Of a DNA stretch of 56,277 nucleotides, positions 43,884 to 51,283 are shown piece after piece; position 1 is the stretch's first letter, and each line of letters begins with the position of its first letter. The translations under genes and the position numbers were made by a program. Origin of the DNA: an uncultured Cloacibacillus sp. (GTDB lineage: Bacteria; Synergistota; Synergistia; Synergistales; Synergistaceae); the NCBI GenBank assembly GCA_900545755.1, contig URAG01000005.1:1-56277 (forward strand), read 5' to 3'. Under the pieces are notes generated by a model, which was not told the DNA's origin, made no database searches, and worked only from the letters and a program-made list of their open reading frames with translations.

Positions 43884-43914
43884 CCGCGGAAATTTGCGCC
43901 GAGCGGCGCGTATA

Positions 43915-43955
43915 TGCGAAACAGGCCGTGGCTTTGCGCCCCGGCCTGTTTCGCA
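43915..43955. terminator. Bidirectional hairpin between convergent methyltransferase and hydG genes
   Basis: Perfect 14-bp stem TGCGAAACAGGCCG (43915-43928) / CGGCCTGTTTCGCA (43942-43955) without a T-run on either strand; positioned between two convergent stops. Confidence 0.6.
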
Positions 43956-43989
43956 TTGGAAGGGAGTTTTATGGTTTGATGCGTCGTCT

Positions 43990-45417
43990 TTAGAAGTAGA
44001 GATCCTGCGCGCCCTCTTCGAGCTTCTTGAGGCGCTCTTTCGTCAGTTCGCGGACGCGCTCGCTCGGTATCTGTTCTACTTCCTTCGCGATGACCTTTTC
44101 TCCGAGTTCTTTCAGATGGTCGGAGCCGTAGCCGAGGAGGTATTCCTTGAATGTGAGTATCGCGTTCGGCTGGCAGATGTTGCGTATCTGCCCCGATTTT
44201 GCGAGGGACATGAAGCGGTCGCCGGTGCGTCCCTGGCGGTAGCAGGCGGTGCAGTAGCTTGGAATGTAGCCGTCCTCGCAGAGCCATGTAAGCACTTCGT
44301 CCGGCGTGCGGTCGTCGGAGATTTTGAACTGCGCCGTGTCGGGGCTGTCGGGCTGGCCGATTTCCTTATGATAGCCGCCGATGCCGGTGCATGAGCCGGC
44401 GCTGCACTGCGAGATTCCGAGGTCGAGTTCCTTGCGGCGCGTCTCCGGCGTTTCGCGCGTGGATATTATCATGCCCGTGTACGGCGTGGCGACGCGCAGC
44501 GTGGCGATGACGCGCAGGAACTGCTCGTCGGTCGGGATGTAGGGGAATGTCTTAATATCGACGCCCTCAGCTTCGCGCAGGCGCGGAACTGATATCGTGT
44601 GCGGGCCGACGCCGCATACCTTTTCGAGATTTTCCGCGAGCATCAGCTGTGCCACCGTTTCATACTTGTAGTCGTAAAGGCCGTATAGGACGCCTGTGCC
44701 GACGTCGTCAATGCCGCCTTCCTGCGCGCGGTGGAGCGCCGTCGTGTGCCAGTTGTAGATGCTCTTCGGGCCTGTCGGGTGCAGCTTCGCGTAGGTCGGG
44801 CGGTGGAAGGTCTCCTGGAAGAGTATGTAGGTGCCTATCTGCGCCGCTTTGAGCCGCTTGAACTCTTCGACCGTCGTCGCCGCGATGTTGACGTTTATCC
44901 TGCGGATGGAGTCGCCGCGCGAGTTGCGGTAGGCGTAGACGCGCTCCATGCACTGGATGATGTAGTCGAGCGGCGAGTTGACGGGGTCTTCGCCGGATTC
45001 CATCGCTATGCGCTTATGTCCGAGCGCGAGTATCGCGTCAGTCTCCTGGTCGATCTCCTCCATTGTGAGTTTTTTGCGGAACATCATCGTGTTGTTCTTG
45101 CAGAAACCGCAGTAGGTGCAGCCGTTCACGCAATAGTTAGAGACGTAGAGCGGCGCAAAGAGGACTATGCGGCGTCCGTATATGCGTTCCTTTATCTCCT
45201 TCGCGAGCGAGTAGAGCTCTTCTTCAAGCTCTGGGTCCGTTATTTCGAGGAACACCGCGGCTTCGCGGTGGTCGAGGCCGTGGCACTCGCGCGCCTTTGC
45301 TATAAGTTCGCGCACGGCGCCTTTGTCGGCGGCAAGTTTCTTCGCCCGCTCCAGAGTCCCTAGTATTTCTGCATCGTTGATGAAAGAAGCGTCCTGAAAC
45401 TGATTCTTATCGTACAT
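43990..45417 (-). CDS. hydG: [FeFe]-hydrogenase H-cluster radical SAM maturase HydG
   Basis: A 475-residue radical SAM lyase that splits tyrosine to give the CO and CN ligands of the H-cluster. The start at 45417 follows GGAGGGTG. Motifs: cluster 1 C96-x3-C100-x2-C103 in NYCVNGCTYCGFCKNN; RKKLTMEEIDQETDAILALGHKRIAMESGEDP (~115-145); GIDDVGTGVLYGLYDYKYE; and the C-terminal second cluster region CTACYRQGRTGDRFMSLAKSGQIRNICQPNA with the C-x2-C-x22-C arrangement that separates HydG from ThiH. hydE, hydF and hydrogenase structural genes are not in the window. Its leader carries a terminator with a competing upstream pairing, so expression is probably controlled by attenuation. Confidence 0.95.
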   Translation of the reverse strand: MYDKNQFQDASFINDAEILGTLERAKKLAADKGAVRELIAKARECHGLDHREAAVFLEITDPELEEELYSLAKEIKERIYGRRIVLFAPLYVSNYCVNGCTYCGFCKNNTMMFRKKLTMEEIDQETDAILALGHKRIAMESGEDPVNSPLDYIIQCMERVYAYRNSRGDSIRRINVNIAATTVEEFKRLKAAQIGTYILFQETFHRPTYAKLHPTGPKSIYNWHTTALHRAQEGGIDDVGTGVLYGLYDYKYETVAQLMLAENLEKVCGVGPHTISVPRLREAEGVDIKTFPYIPTDEQFLRVIATLRVATPYTGMIISTRETPETRRKELDLGISQCSAGSCTGIGGYHKEIGQPDSPDTAQFKISDDRTPDEVLTWLCEDGYIPSYCTACYRQGRTGDRFMSLAKSGQIRNICQPNAILTFKEYLLGYGSDHLKELGEKVIAKEVEQIPSERVRELTKERLKKLEEGAQDLYF

Positions 45418-45460
45418 ATTTTCCACACCCTCCAGTTTGTATTCCGCCTGCGCCGTCCAT

Positions 45461-45494
45461 ATAAAAAGGCTCTTCGTCCGTCGGACGAAGAGCC
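45461..45494 (-). promoter_or_regulatory. Intrinsic terminator inside the hydG leader (attenuator)
   Basis: Minus strand: GGCTCTTCGTCC (45494-45483), loop GAC, GGACGAAGAGCC (45479-45468), then TTTTTATAT. It lies 44 bases before the hydG start codon and after the only plausible promoter. TCGGACG (minus strand, 45543-45537) is complementary to CGTCCGA (45487-45481) in the terminator 5' arm and loop, offering an alternative antiterminator fold. Confidence 0.75.
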
Positions 45495-45643
45495 ACAATT
45501 ATCCTTACTTTCTCGGCTACTTCTCTCCGAACGGAACGTCCGATCAGACAGATAGTTTTTCTCGCAGCCAAATACCGTGCGTCCCGGAGTGTTTCCAAGA
45601 GCGCGGAAGTTGCAGGCAGCTTGTTGCATTTATCACATAGTCC

Positions 45644-45672
45644 ATTTTAGCAACCAATAACGTTTCTTGCAA
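45644..45672 (-). promoter_or_regulatory. Probable hydG promoter
   Basis: Minus strand: TTGCAA (45672-45667), 17 bases, TAAAAT (45649-45644); start near 45637, giving a ~220-base leader. No other gene is seen in 45418-45643. Confidence 0.6.
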
Positions 45673-45803
45673 GGAGCGACACAAATTTTCTCACAAAGCG
45701 CAAAATGTGTAAGCTGATGCTTATTGTCACGGAGTGCAACTGAAATTATCGTTAGAATAGGAGAGTTAGCCTGTCGTAACTATATATCGAAGAGGCGTTG
45801 TAT

Positions 45804-45866
45804 ATGAGGTCTGAGTGCGTGGGCTGCCTGCTCGCCGCCGGTTGGGATGAGCGCTGTTTAGGATGA
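45804..45866 (+). CDS. 20-residue C-x2-C peptide (possible)
   Basis: MRSECVGCLLAAGWDERCLG, preceded by AAGAGGCG about 9 bases upstream, with a possible promoter TTGTCA-17-TATCGT near 45724-45752. Its stop TGA shares its final A with the ATG of the next mini-ORF (TGATG), the usual sign of translational coupling. Three cysteines suggest metal binding. It is too short to judge by composition. Confidence 0.35.
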   Translation: MRSECVGCLLAAGWDERCLG

Positions 45867-45964
45867 TGGAAAAGTACGTGTTTTTTTCTGTGTCAACGAT
45901 AGTTCACGATCTGCCAGGACGCATACGCTACAGTCTCTCTCCGGTGCTGAAAAAGCGCGCCTGA
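45866..45964 (+). CDS. 32-residue HMA-like mini-protein or remnant
   Basis: MEKYVFFSVSTIVHDLPGRIRYSLSPVLKKRA. The IVHDLPGRIRYSL part strongly resembles the first strand and turn of HMA_2-type domains found at the N-terminus of P1B metal ATPases and related metal-trafficking proteins (V-H-x-L-P-G-R-I/L-R). Only this segment is present; no ATPase follows, and a terminator begins 22 bases after the stop. It may be a degraded transporter gene or a genuine short metal-response peptide. Confidence 0.4.
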   Translation: MEKYVFFSVSTIVHDLPGRIRYSLSPVLKKRA

Positions 45965-45985
45965 ACCGTGCGCAAGCAAACAAAT

Positions 45986-46023
45986 CCCCGCGCTATGGAG
46001 CTTCACCGGCGCGGGGAATTTTT
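45986..46023. terminator. Terminator between the mini-ORFs and the convergent azlD
   Basis: Perfect 8-bp stem CCCCGCGC (45986-45993) / GCGCGGGG (46009-46016), with AATTTTT on the plus-strand side and ATTTGTTTG on the minus-strand side, so it can serve both directions. Confidence 0.75.
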
Positions 46024-46046
46024 ATATTGTGAGACGCACGTCCGCG

Positions 46047-46382
46047 TTAAAATACAAACCGCACGAGCGCCATATAGCAGACAGTCCCGCCGAGTATAGA
46101 CAGAAGCATATTCCGCCGCCAAAGATGAAGCGCCGCAGTCGCGGCTATCGCCACAAGCTCCGGCAGTCCGTGGCTGCCGCCTGCGAAATCGACATGCCTT
46201 AGGCAGTAAACCACAAGCATAGCGAAAATAGCCGATGGCAGTGCCTTGCCGAGATATTGCACATAGCGCGGCACGGGACGCCCCTCGCGGAATATGATAA
46301 ACGGAAGGAAACGCGTCGCCATCGTACCAGCGGCGCATATCGCTATCGTAACGACCTCCTGCGCCGCCGTCACTCCGCCCAC
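46047..46382 (-). CDS. azlD: AzlD family amino-acid exporter, small subunit (copy 2)
   Basis: A 111-residue membrane protein with family features [47 protein letters not shown] and a C-terminal helix [19 protein letters not shown]. Its start overlaps the end of the AzlC gene by 13 bases. It is divergent from copy 1 at 6764, closer to the YgaH/BrnE-like group by its longer loop and [16 protein letters not shown] motif. Confidence 0.9.
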   Translation of the reverse strand: MGGVTAAQEVVTIAICAAGTMATRFLPFIIFREGRPVPRYVQYLGKALPSAIFAMLVVYCLRHVDFAGGSHGLPELVAIAATAALHLWRRNMLLSILGGTVCYMALVRFVF

Positions 46383-47101
46383 CCCCCGGCGCGCTCAATA
46401 GGGCCTCTAAAGGCCGAAAGACAGACAAGAATGCAAATCATACTAGGGACGAGAAAAGAATCCGCCCCGAACAGGACGAGGCAGACTGCGGAGGCGGCGA
46501 GGCCGATAAGCCCGGTCCAGTGTTTTTTCTCTTTCAGCCACTGTTCTAGGAAAATCACTACGAACATAGCCGTCATAACAAACTCAATCCCCTCCGTGTC
46601 AAAAGTCAGAAGCGACCCCAGCAGCCCGCCGAGCGTCGCGCCTGATACCCAATAAAGATGATTGAGCAGCGTCACGAAAAACATAAACCAGCCGCGGTCG
46701 ACCCCTTTCGGAATTGAAGCCGTATAATTTATCGAAAAAGTTTCATCGCACATTCCGAATATAAGATACGGGCGCATCCAGCCCAGCCCTTTGAACTTTT
46801 CAAGCATAGACACTCCGTAAAAAAGATGCCGCGCCTGTATCATCAGCGCCGCAAGCAGCGTCTGCACCGGCGCGAACGGCGAAAGCAGCATTGAGACGGC
46901 GACGAACTCGAGCGATCCGCCGAAAATAACGGCGCTCATGATCATAGGGTACCAGAAGCTGAACCCGGAGACATTCATGAAAATCCCGTAAGCCAGCCCT
47001 ATAAACCAAAAACCGGCGAAAATCGGCAGCGTATATGGAAAAGCCGCCCTAAGAGCTTTCAGCCTGACATGTCCTCCGTCCTGCAAAAACTTTTCCCCCA
47101 T
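46370..47101 (-). CDS. azlC: AzlC family amino-acid exporter, large subunit (copy 2)
   Basis: A 243-residue inner-membrane protein. Characteristic start [61 protein letters not shown], then [14 protein letters not shown] (a conserved motif of the family) and [11 protein letters not shown]. With AzlD it forms a two-subunit amino-acid exporter. The start codon is uncertain: no good ribosome site precedes the ATG at 47101, but it is the only ATG giving a full first helix. The two AzlCD systems in this window are not close copies, suggesting different substrates. Confidence 0.9.
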   Translation of the reverse strand: MGEKFLQDGGHVRLKALRAAFPYTLPIFAGFWFIGLAYGIFMNVSGFSFWYPMIMSAVIFGGSLEFVAVSMLLSPFAPVQTLLAALMIQARHLFYGVSMLEKFKGLGWMRPYLIFGMCDETFSINYTASIPKGVDRGWFMFFVTLLNHLYWVSGATLGGLLGSLLTFDTEGIEFVMTAMFVVIFLEQWLKEKKHWTGLIGLAASAVCLVLFGADSFLVPSMICILVCLSAFRGPIERAGGWAE

Positions 47102-47338
47102 CCCAGCCGCACGCGGCGTATTTTATCAGCACTAACGTTACATTGTATCAGAACATCCGCCAAGCATGAAGCGGCGCGCCATGGACGGCTGCCGTGCAGC
47201 AAAAACAAAAACGCCCGTAGTCAGGCAAAAGGCGGCATAAACAAGAAGACGAAAGAGACACAGCGGCATCGCGCCGTCTTTTATGTTATACTAACACGCA
47301 ATGCATATATATGAATATTTGCATGAGTAATTTTACTT

Positions 47339-47431
47339 AAAAACCGACAGGTTTTTTGTGAAAAGGAGTGAGGGCCAAACCTCATAATGATGTATGCCCG
47401 GCGTACGGCTAAGCCGTGGGCATGGTTTCCC
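47339..47431 (+). promoter_or_regulatory. Structured gltS leader
   Basis: Two elements upstream of gltS: a U-rich hairpin AAAAACC (47339-47345) / GGTTTTTT (47350-47357), and a stacked set of helices GGG-cc-AAACC (47372-47381), ATGCCC (47394-47399), ACGGC (47405-47409), loop TAA, GCCGT (47413-47417), GGGCAT (47418-47423), GGTTTCCC (47424-47431). A TATACT at 47286-47291 may be the -10. No known riboswitch class recognised. No gene is seen in 47102-47525. Confidence 0.45.
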
Positions 47432-47525
47432 GAGCTGATCCATATATGCCGCCATGCGACTGCGAGGCGCGGCGGCGGAAGAAAATAATACAGACGCGGC
47501 GCAGGCCGCAGACGGAGGTAAAACA

Positions 47526-48767
47526 ATGTCCTTTGAATTTGCAGACAACATCACAACCATCGCGCTGAACGCCGTCATGACGCTCGCGCTCGCAGGGCTG
47601 CTTCTGCTGCTCGGCTATCACGTGAGGAAGAAAATACCCGCGCTTGCGAAATACTGCATCCCAGCGCCCGTTATCGGCGGATTCATATTCATGTTCGTGA
47701 CCTTTGCAGGGCACGCGACCGGCACCTTCCAGGTTAAATTTACGAACATCTTCCAGGATTACTTCATGCTCGCCTTCTTCACGACGGTCGGCCTCGGCGC
47801 GAGCCTTAAGCTGCTCAAGAAGGGCGGCCTGCTGCTTATCGTCTACTGGCTCTGCTGCGGCGTCATATCCGTATTTCAGAACCTTATAGGAATAGGAGTC
47901 GGCACGCTCGTAGGCGTCGAAGCTCCCTATGCGCTGCTCGCCTCGGCGATATCCATGATAGGCGGCCACGGAGCGGCGCTCAGCTACGGTGGGGACTTCG
48001 TGCGCATGGGCTATCCGCACGGGACGCTCGTCGGCGCGGCGGCGGCGACCTTCGGGCTGATATCGGCCGTTCTCGTCGGCGGCCCGCTTGGACGCGCGCT
48101 GATCGAGAGACACCATCTGAAACCGGAGGAGACGCAGCAGAACTATGACGACATCAAAAGCGTCAACGCGGCCTCCGGAGGCGAGCTCTCCGCCCTCGAC
48201 GTAATAACGAACGTCGTCGCGATCATCGTCTGCATGGCGATAGGCACGGAGCTCTCAGGCGCGATAGGCAAGGTCATCGGCATGAGCTTCCCGACCTACG
48301 TCGGCGCGATGTTCACTGCGGTGATCGTGCGCAACATCAACGACTCGCTGCATCTTTACAGGTTCAACTTCCCGCTTGTCGACGGTATAGGCGACGTTAT
48401 GCTCAACCTCTACCTCTCGCTTGCGATGATGACGCTCGCGCTCTGGGACCTCGCTGGACTCATCGGCGGACTCCTGCTCGTCCTCATCTGCCAGGTGCTC
48501 TTCATGGTGGTAGTGGCGTACTTCGTAGTATTCCGCATCCTCGGCAAAAATTACGACGCCGCCGTCATGTGCGCGGGCCTCTGTGGCCACGGTCTCGGCG
48601 CCACCCCCTCGGCCATCGTCAACATGACCTCGGTCAAGGACCGCTACGGCATGTCCCGTCGTGCCTTCATGATAGTCCCGATAGTCGGCGCATTCCTCGT
48701 CGACATCATCTACCAGCCGCAGACTCTGGCCTTCATTAAATTCTTCGTCAAAGGCTTCGGAAATTAA
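47526..48767 (+). CDS. gltS: Sodium/glutamate symporter
   Basis: A 413-residue inner-membrane carrier of the ESS family. Start at 47526 behind CGGAGGTAAAAC. Features: N-terminal helix ALNAVMTLALAGLLLLLGYHVRKKIPALAKYCIPAPVIGGFIF (conserved P-A-P-V-I-G-G), the first re-entrant loop SAISMIGGHGAALSYG (~150-165; GGHG signature), a central linker, and the C-terminal repeat with AAVMCAGLCGHGLGATPSAIVNM (second re-entrant loop, G-x-G-L-G-A-T-P). Imports glutamate with sodium; glutamate is a major fermentation substrate in this phylum. It has its own structured leader and terminator. Confidence 0.96.
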   Translation: MSFEFADNITTIALNAVMTLALAGLLLLLGYHVRKKIPALAKYCIPAPVIGGFIFMFVTFAGHATGTFQVKFTNIFQDYFMLAFFTTVGLGASLKLLKKGGLLLIVYWLCCGVISVFQNLIGIGVGTLVGVEAPYALLASAISMIGGHGAALSYGGDFVRMGYPHGTLVGAAAATFGLISAVLVGGPLGRALIERHHLKPEETQQNYDDIKSVNAASGGELSALDVITNVVAIIVCMAIGTELSGAIGKVIGMSFPTYVGAMFTAVIVRNINDSLHLYRFNFPLVDGIGDVMLNLYLSLAMMTLALWDLAGLIGGLLLVLICQVLFMVVVAYFVVFRILGKNYDAAVMCAGLCGHGLGATPSAIVNMTSVKDRYGMSRRAFMIVPIVGAFLVDIIYQPQTLAFIKFFVKGFGN

Positions 48768-48785
48768 CGAACAGGGCGAAACGCT

Positions 48786-48824
48786 GCGCGGCCTCCCTCA
48801 AACGTGGGGAAGGCCGCGCTTTTT
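48786..48824 (+). terminator. Intrinsic terminator of gltS
   Basis: Perfect 9-bp stem GCGCGGCCT (48786-48794) / AGGCCGCGC (48811-48819) followed by TTTTT. Confidence 0.9.
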
Positions 48825-48925
48825 GTGTCAGCGCCGCGGATCGCCCACCTCGCGCCGCCGTAGTGCGCGAGGCTCCGGTGCACTGCACGCGCGCAAAATT
48901 TCCAAGAGGATTTTGAAATTATAGC

Positions 48926-48979
48926 TTGACAGTTAGAGTAGACTAACTTATTATATTGGCGTGGTTAGCAAAGACTAAC
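48926..48979 (+). promoter_or_regulatory. Promoter with two perfect GTTAG-N6-CTAAC operators (DUF3793-flavodoxin operon)
   Basis: TTGACA (48926-48931), 17 bases, TATTAT (48949-48954). Operator 1 (48932-48947) fills the spacer; operator 2 (48964-48979) covers about +3 to +18; centres are 32 bases apart. The half-sites resemble the TTAG...CTAA halves bound by DtxR-family metalloregulators, though the spacing differs from the classical DtxR box. Confidence 0.8.
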
Positions 48980-49011
48980 GCAAAGAGAAAAATACGAGGG
49001 CCGATAAAACG

Positions 49012-49590
49012 ATGACGATTGACAATCCCGTGGAAAAACTGCTCGCGCTTCACTGCGCGCCCGCTCTGGCCGGCGTCAAGCCGTCGAACCTCTTCACGCT
49101 CCATTTTTCTGAGGGGAAGCCCGAGTGGCGGGAACTGCGCGAAGCGGCGGATGGGCTGCGCGCCTTCGGCGTAAGGATGGAAATCCTCTGCGAGTGCGAA
49201 CGTTACGCGCTCGTCCTCGTTTACCGCGAAGAGCTTCTCGCTGCGGCGATAGGCCCCGAGGCCGAGGATTTTCTCGCCGGCTGCGGCTACAGGCGCGGCA
49301 TGGCGCTCTCGGAGAAAATTGCGCGCCTTAGGTCGAGGCTCGGAAGGTGCGGCGAATTCCCGCACGAGATCGGAATTTTTCTCGGCTATCCGGTTGAGGA
49401 CGTGCGCGGCTTCATTGAGAACGAAGGCAAAAATTTCAAGGCCTGCGGCACATGGAAGGTCTACGGCGACGGCGAACGCGCGGCGGGACTTTTCGAGAGC
49501 TACAGAAGATGCACGGAATATTTCTGTGCGATGATAGAGCGCGGTGCGCGCATAGTCCATCTTACTGAGCTCTGCGGCGGCCCGGCATAA
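49012..49590 (+). CDS. DUF3793 family protein
   Basis: A 192-residue soluble protein; no membrane or signal segments. Family features are the early VEKLLALHCAPALAGVKPSNLFTL, a central VLVYREELLAAAI, and FPHEIGIFLGYPVEDVRGFIENEGKNFKACGTWKVYGD (~115-155; the HEIG-x-F-L-G-Y-P and WKVY motifs). Function unknown. Members in anaerobes are recurrently next to flavodoxin or iron genes, as here: a flavodoxin follows 58 bases downstream, under a promoter with paired metalloregulator-like operators. GAGGG lies upstream of the ATG. A role in iron-limited metabolism or heme/iron handling is inference. Confidence 0.85.
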   Translation: MTIDNPVEKLLALHCAPALAGVKPSNLFTLHFSEGKPEWRELREAADGLRAFGVRMEILCECERYALVLVYREELLAAAIGPEAEDFLAGCGYRRGMALSEKIARLRSRLGRCGEFPHEIGIFLGYPVEDVRGFIENEGKNFKACGTWKVYGDGERAAGLFESYRRCTEYFCAMIERGARIVHLTELCGGPA

Positions 49591-49648
49591 AAGGGAAGGA
49601 ACTGCTCCCGCCGATGCGGGGATAAAATTCAGGAAAGGCGGAAATCAG

Positions 49649-50077
49649 ATGGATAAAATAGCTGTCATATACTGGAGCGCAACGGGGAATACCGAGGTTA
49701 TGGCGAACGCGATAGCCGAAGGAATCCGCGCGGAGGGCGCGCACGCTGACCTATTCTCGGTTGCGGAGTTCGGTTCGCGCAGCACCGCGGACTATGCGAA
49801 ACTCGCGCTCGGCTGCCCGTCGATGGGGGCCGAGGTCCTCGAAGAGTGCGAGTTCGAGCCGTTCCTCTGCTCCATAGAACCTGAACTTGCGGGCAAGAAG
49901 GTCGCCCTTTTCGGCTCCTTCGGATGGGGCGACGGCGAATGGATGCGCAACTGGGAAGACCGCATGAAGGCGGACAACTGCGCGCTCTTCGAGCAGGGAC
50001 TGATCATCAACATGACGCCGGACGAAGTGGGCAAAAAGCAGTGCGAAGAGTTCGGAAAGCGCTTCGCGAAATTTTAA
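49649..50077 (+). CDS. Flavodoxin
   Basis: A 142-residue FMN electron carrier. The phosphate loop is SATGNTEVMANAI (residues ~9-21, S-x-T-G-N-T type). ALGCPSMGAEVLEE and VALFGSFGWGDGEWMRNWEDRMKADN are the two FMN-flanking loops. Short-chain type by length. Flavodoxins commonly replace ferredoxin when iron is scarce; the preceding DUF3793 gene and the paired operators upstream fit such regulation. Start behind AGGAAAGGCGG. A strong hairpin terminator follows. Confidence 0.95.
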   Translation: MDKIAVIYWSATGNTEVMANAIAEGIRAEGAHADLFSVAEFGSRSTADYAKLALGCPSMGAEVLEECEFEPFLCSIEPELAGKKVALFGSFGWGDGEWMRNWEDRMKADNCALFEQGLIINMTPDEVGKKQCEEFGKRFAKF

Positions 50078-50174
50078 CCAAATAATTTGCAGATTACGCC
50101 CCGCCGCGTGAGCGCGCGGCGAGGCGAAAGCTTAAAACTCCTCCGATAGAGTTCAACTCCACACCCCACACATC

Positions 50175-50211
50175 CCGGCCCGCGGCCTTCCTCCCGCGGG
50201 CCGGATCTTTT
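50175..50211 (+). terminator. Terminator of the DUF3793-flavodoxin operon
   Basis: Perfect 11-bp stem CCGGCCCGCGG (50175-50185) / CCGCGGGCCGG (50194-50204), then ATCTTTT. Confidence 0.8.
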
Positions 50212-50218
50212 GCGGGCG

Positions 50219-50566
50219 TCACTTCGGCAAGCGGTTTCTCGTCCCCCACTCGCACATGCCGTCTAATATCGGTATTAGCGATTTTCCGCGCTCTGTCAGG
50301 CTGTATTCGACCTTGGGAGGGATCTGCGGATATTCCTCTCTGTGGACGAGCTTGTCCGCTTCGAGTTCCTTGAGCGTCGCGCTCAGCGTCTTGTACGAAA
50401 TGCCGCCGATGTATTTTTTCATCTCGTTGAAGCGCACGACGCCGAACTCCATCAGCGCGTAGAGCACCACCATTTTGTATTTCCCGTTTATCAGCGAAAG
50501 CGTATAGCTGAATCCAGTCTCTCCAAGCGACTCCGCCGCGATGCAGCGCTTTCTATCTTCTATCAT
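50219..50566 (-). CDS. HxlR family transcriptional regulator
   Basis: A 115-residue winged-helix protein. Start at 50566 behind GGAGGAAAG. Diagnostic HxlR elements: SLINGKYKMVVLYALMEFGVVRFNEMKKYIGGISYKTLSATLKELEADKLVHREEYPQIPPKVEYSLTERGKSLIPILDGMCEWG. The usual early cysteine (redox- or aldehyde-sensing in HxlR/HypR types) is represented by Cys8 in RKRCIAAES. It is divergent from the FMN-reductase-like gene at 50710, with a perfect inverted repeat between them, and probably controls itself and those genes. Confidence 0.9.
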   Translation of the reverse strand: MIEDRKRCIAAESLGETGFSYTLSLINGKYKMVVLYALMEFGVVRFNEMKKYIGGISYKTLSATLKELEADKLVHREEYPQIPPKVEYSLTERGKSLIPILDGMCEWGTRNRLPK

Positions 50567-50600
50567 CAGTGCTTTCCTCCAGGTAAGTATTACACATATA

Positions 50601-50618
50601 TGTGCGTACTTGCGCACA
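50601..50618. promoter_or_regulatory. Probable HxlR operator
   Basis: TGTGCG (50601-50606), 6 bases, CGCACA (50613-50618): perfect inverted repeat, 35 bases before the HxlR start and ~92 before the divergent gene. Confidence 0.6.
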
Positions 50619-50709
50619 CCCATGTTTGGTATATATTTGTAGCGTGGAATTGCGAGAAAGTCAACGCCGATTATGAAACGGCGGAATTTTCAGGAATGAG
50701 GCGATTTGT

Positions 50710-51255
50710 GTGGGGAAGAAAATAGTCGTTATAACGGGAAGCCCGCGTGCGAACGGCAACAGCGCCGCGATGGCTGCGGCGTTCGTAAAAGCCGCTGAAG
50801 AAAAAGGACACAGCGTAACGCGTTTCGACGCGGCTATGATGAACGTAGGCGGCTGCCGCGCCTGCTGCGGCTGCTACAAGACGGGCAAGGCCTGCGCATT
50901 CGACGACGATTTCAACAAAATCGCGCCTGAGGTTGAGGCTGCGGACGGCGTCGTCTTCGTAACGCCGGTCTACTGGTACACGATGCCGGCGCAGATCAAA
51001 GCCGTGCTTGACAAATTTTATTCGTTCTGCGTCGCGGAGCGCAAAATAGCCGGCAAGGAGTGCGCGCTGATATCCTGCTGCGAGGAGAGCGACCCGGCAG
51101 TTATGGACGGCGTGCGCTTTGCCTACGAACGCAGCACGGCTCTTATCGAGTGGAAGAACGTCGGCGAAGTGCTCGTCCCCGGCGTGAACGCGGCCGGCGA
51201 CATTGAAAAAACGGACGGCTGCGCAAGGGCGGCGGCCCTCGCAGACCTTTTCTAG
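50710..51255 (+). CDS. Flavodoxin-fold NAD(P)H-dependent FMN reductase/iron-sulfur flavoprotein-like (1 of 3)
   Basis: A 181-residue protein with a GTG start (50710) behind AGGAATGAGG. FMN-binding start KKIVVITGSPRANGNSAAMAAAFVKAAEEKGH, then GGCRACCGCYKTGKACAFDDDF (G-C-x2-C-x2-C-x5-C, the cysteine cluster of iron-sulfur flavoproteins and their relatives) and VFVTPVYWYTMPAQIKAVLDKFYSF (the second FMN loop). Such proteins reduce flavins, quinones or nitro compounds, or pass electrons. It is the first of three related genes, downstream of the HxlR operator; HxlR regulators often respond to electrophiles or redox stress. Confidence 0.88.
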   Translation: MGKKIVVITGSPRANGNSAAMAAAFVKAAEEKGHSVTRFDAAMMNVGGCRACCGCYKTGKACAFDDDFNKIAPEVEAADGVVFVTPVYWYTMPAQIKAVLDKFYSFCVAERKIAGKECALISCCEESDPAVMDGVRFAYERSTALIEWKNVGEVLVPGVNAAGDIEKTDGCARAAALADLF

Positions 51256-51283
51256 CATTACAACAGGCGCGGAGGGATTAAAA

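Noticed and set aside
45495..45637. A TPP, SAM or T-box element in the hydG leader
   Set aside because: The conserved cores of those classes (for example CTGAGA and the TGG-NACCGCG T-box sequence) are absent.
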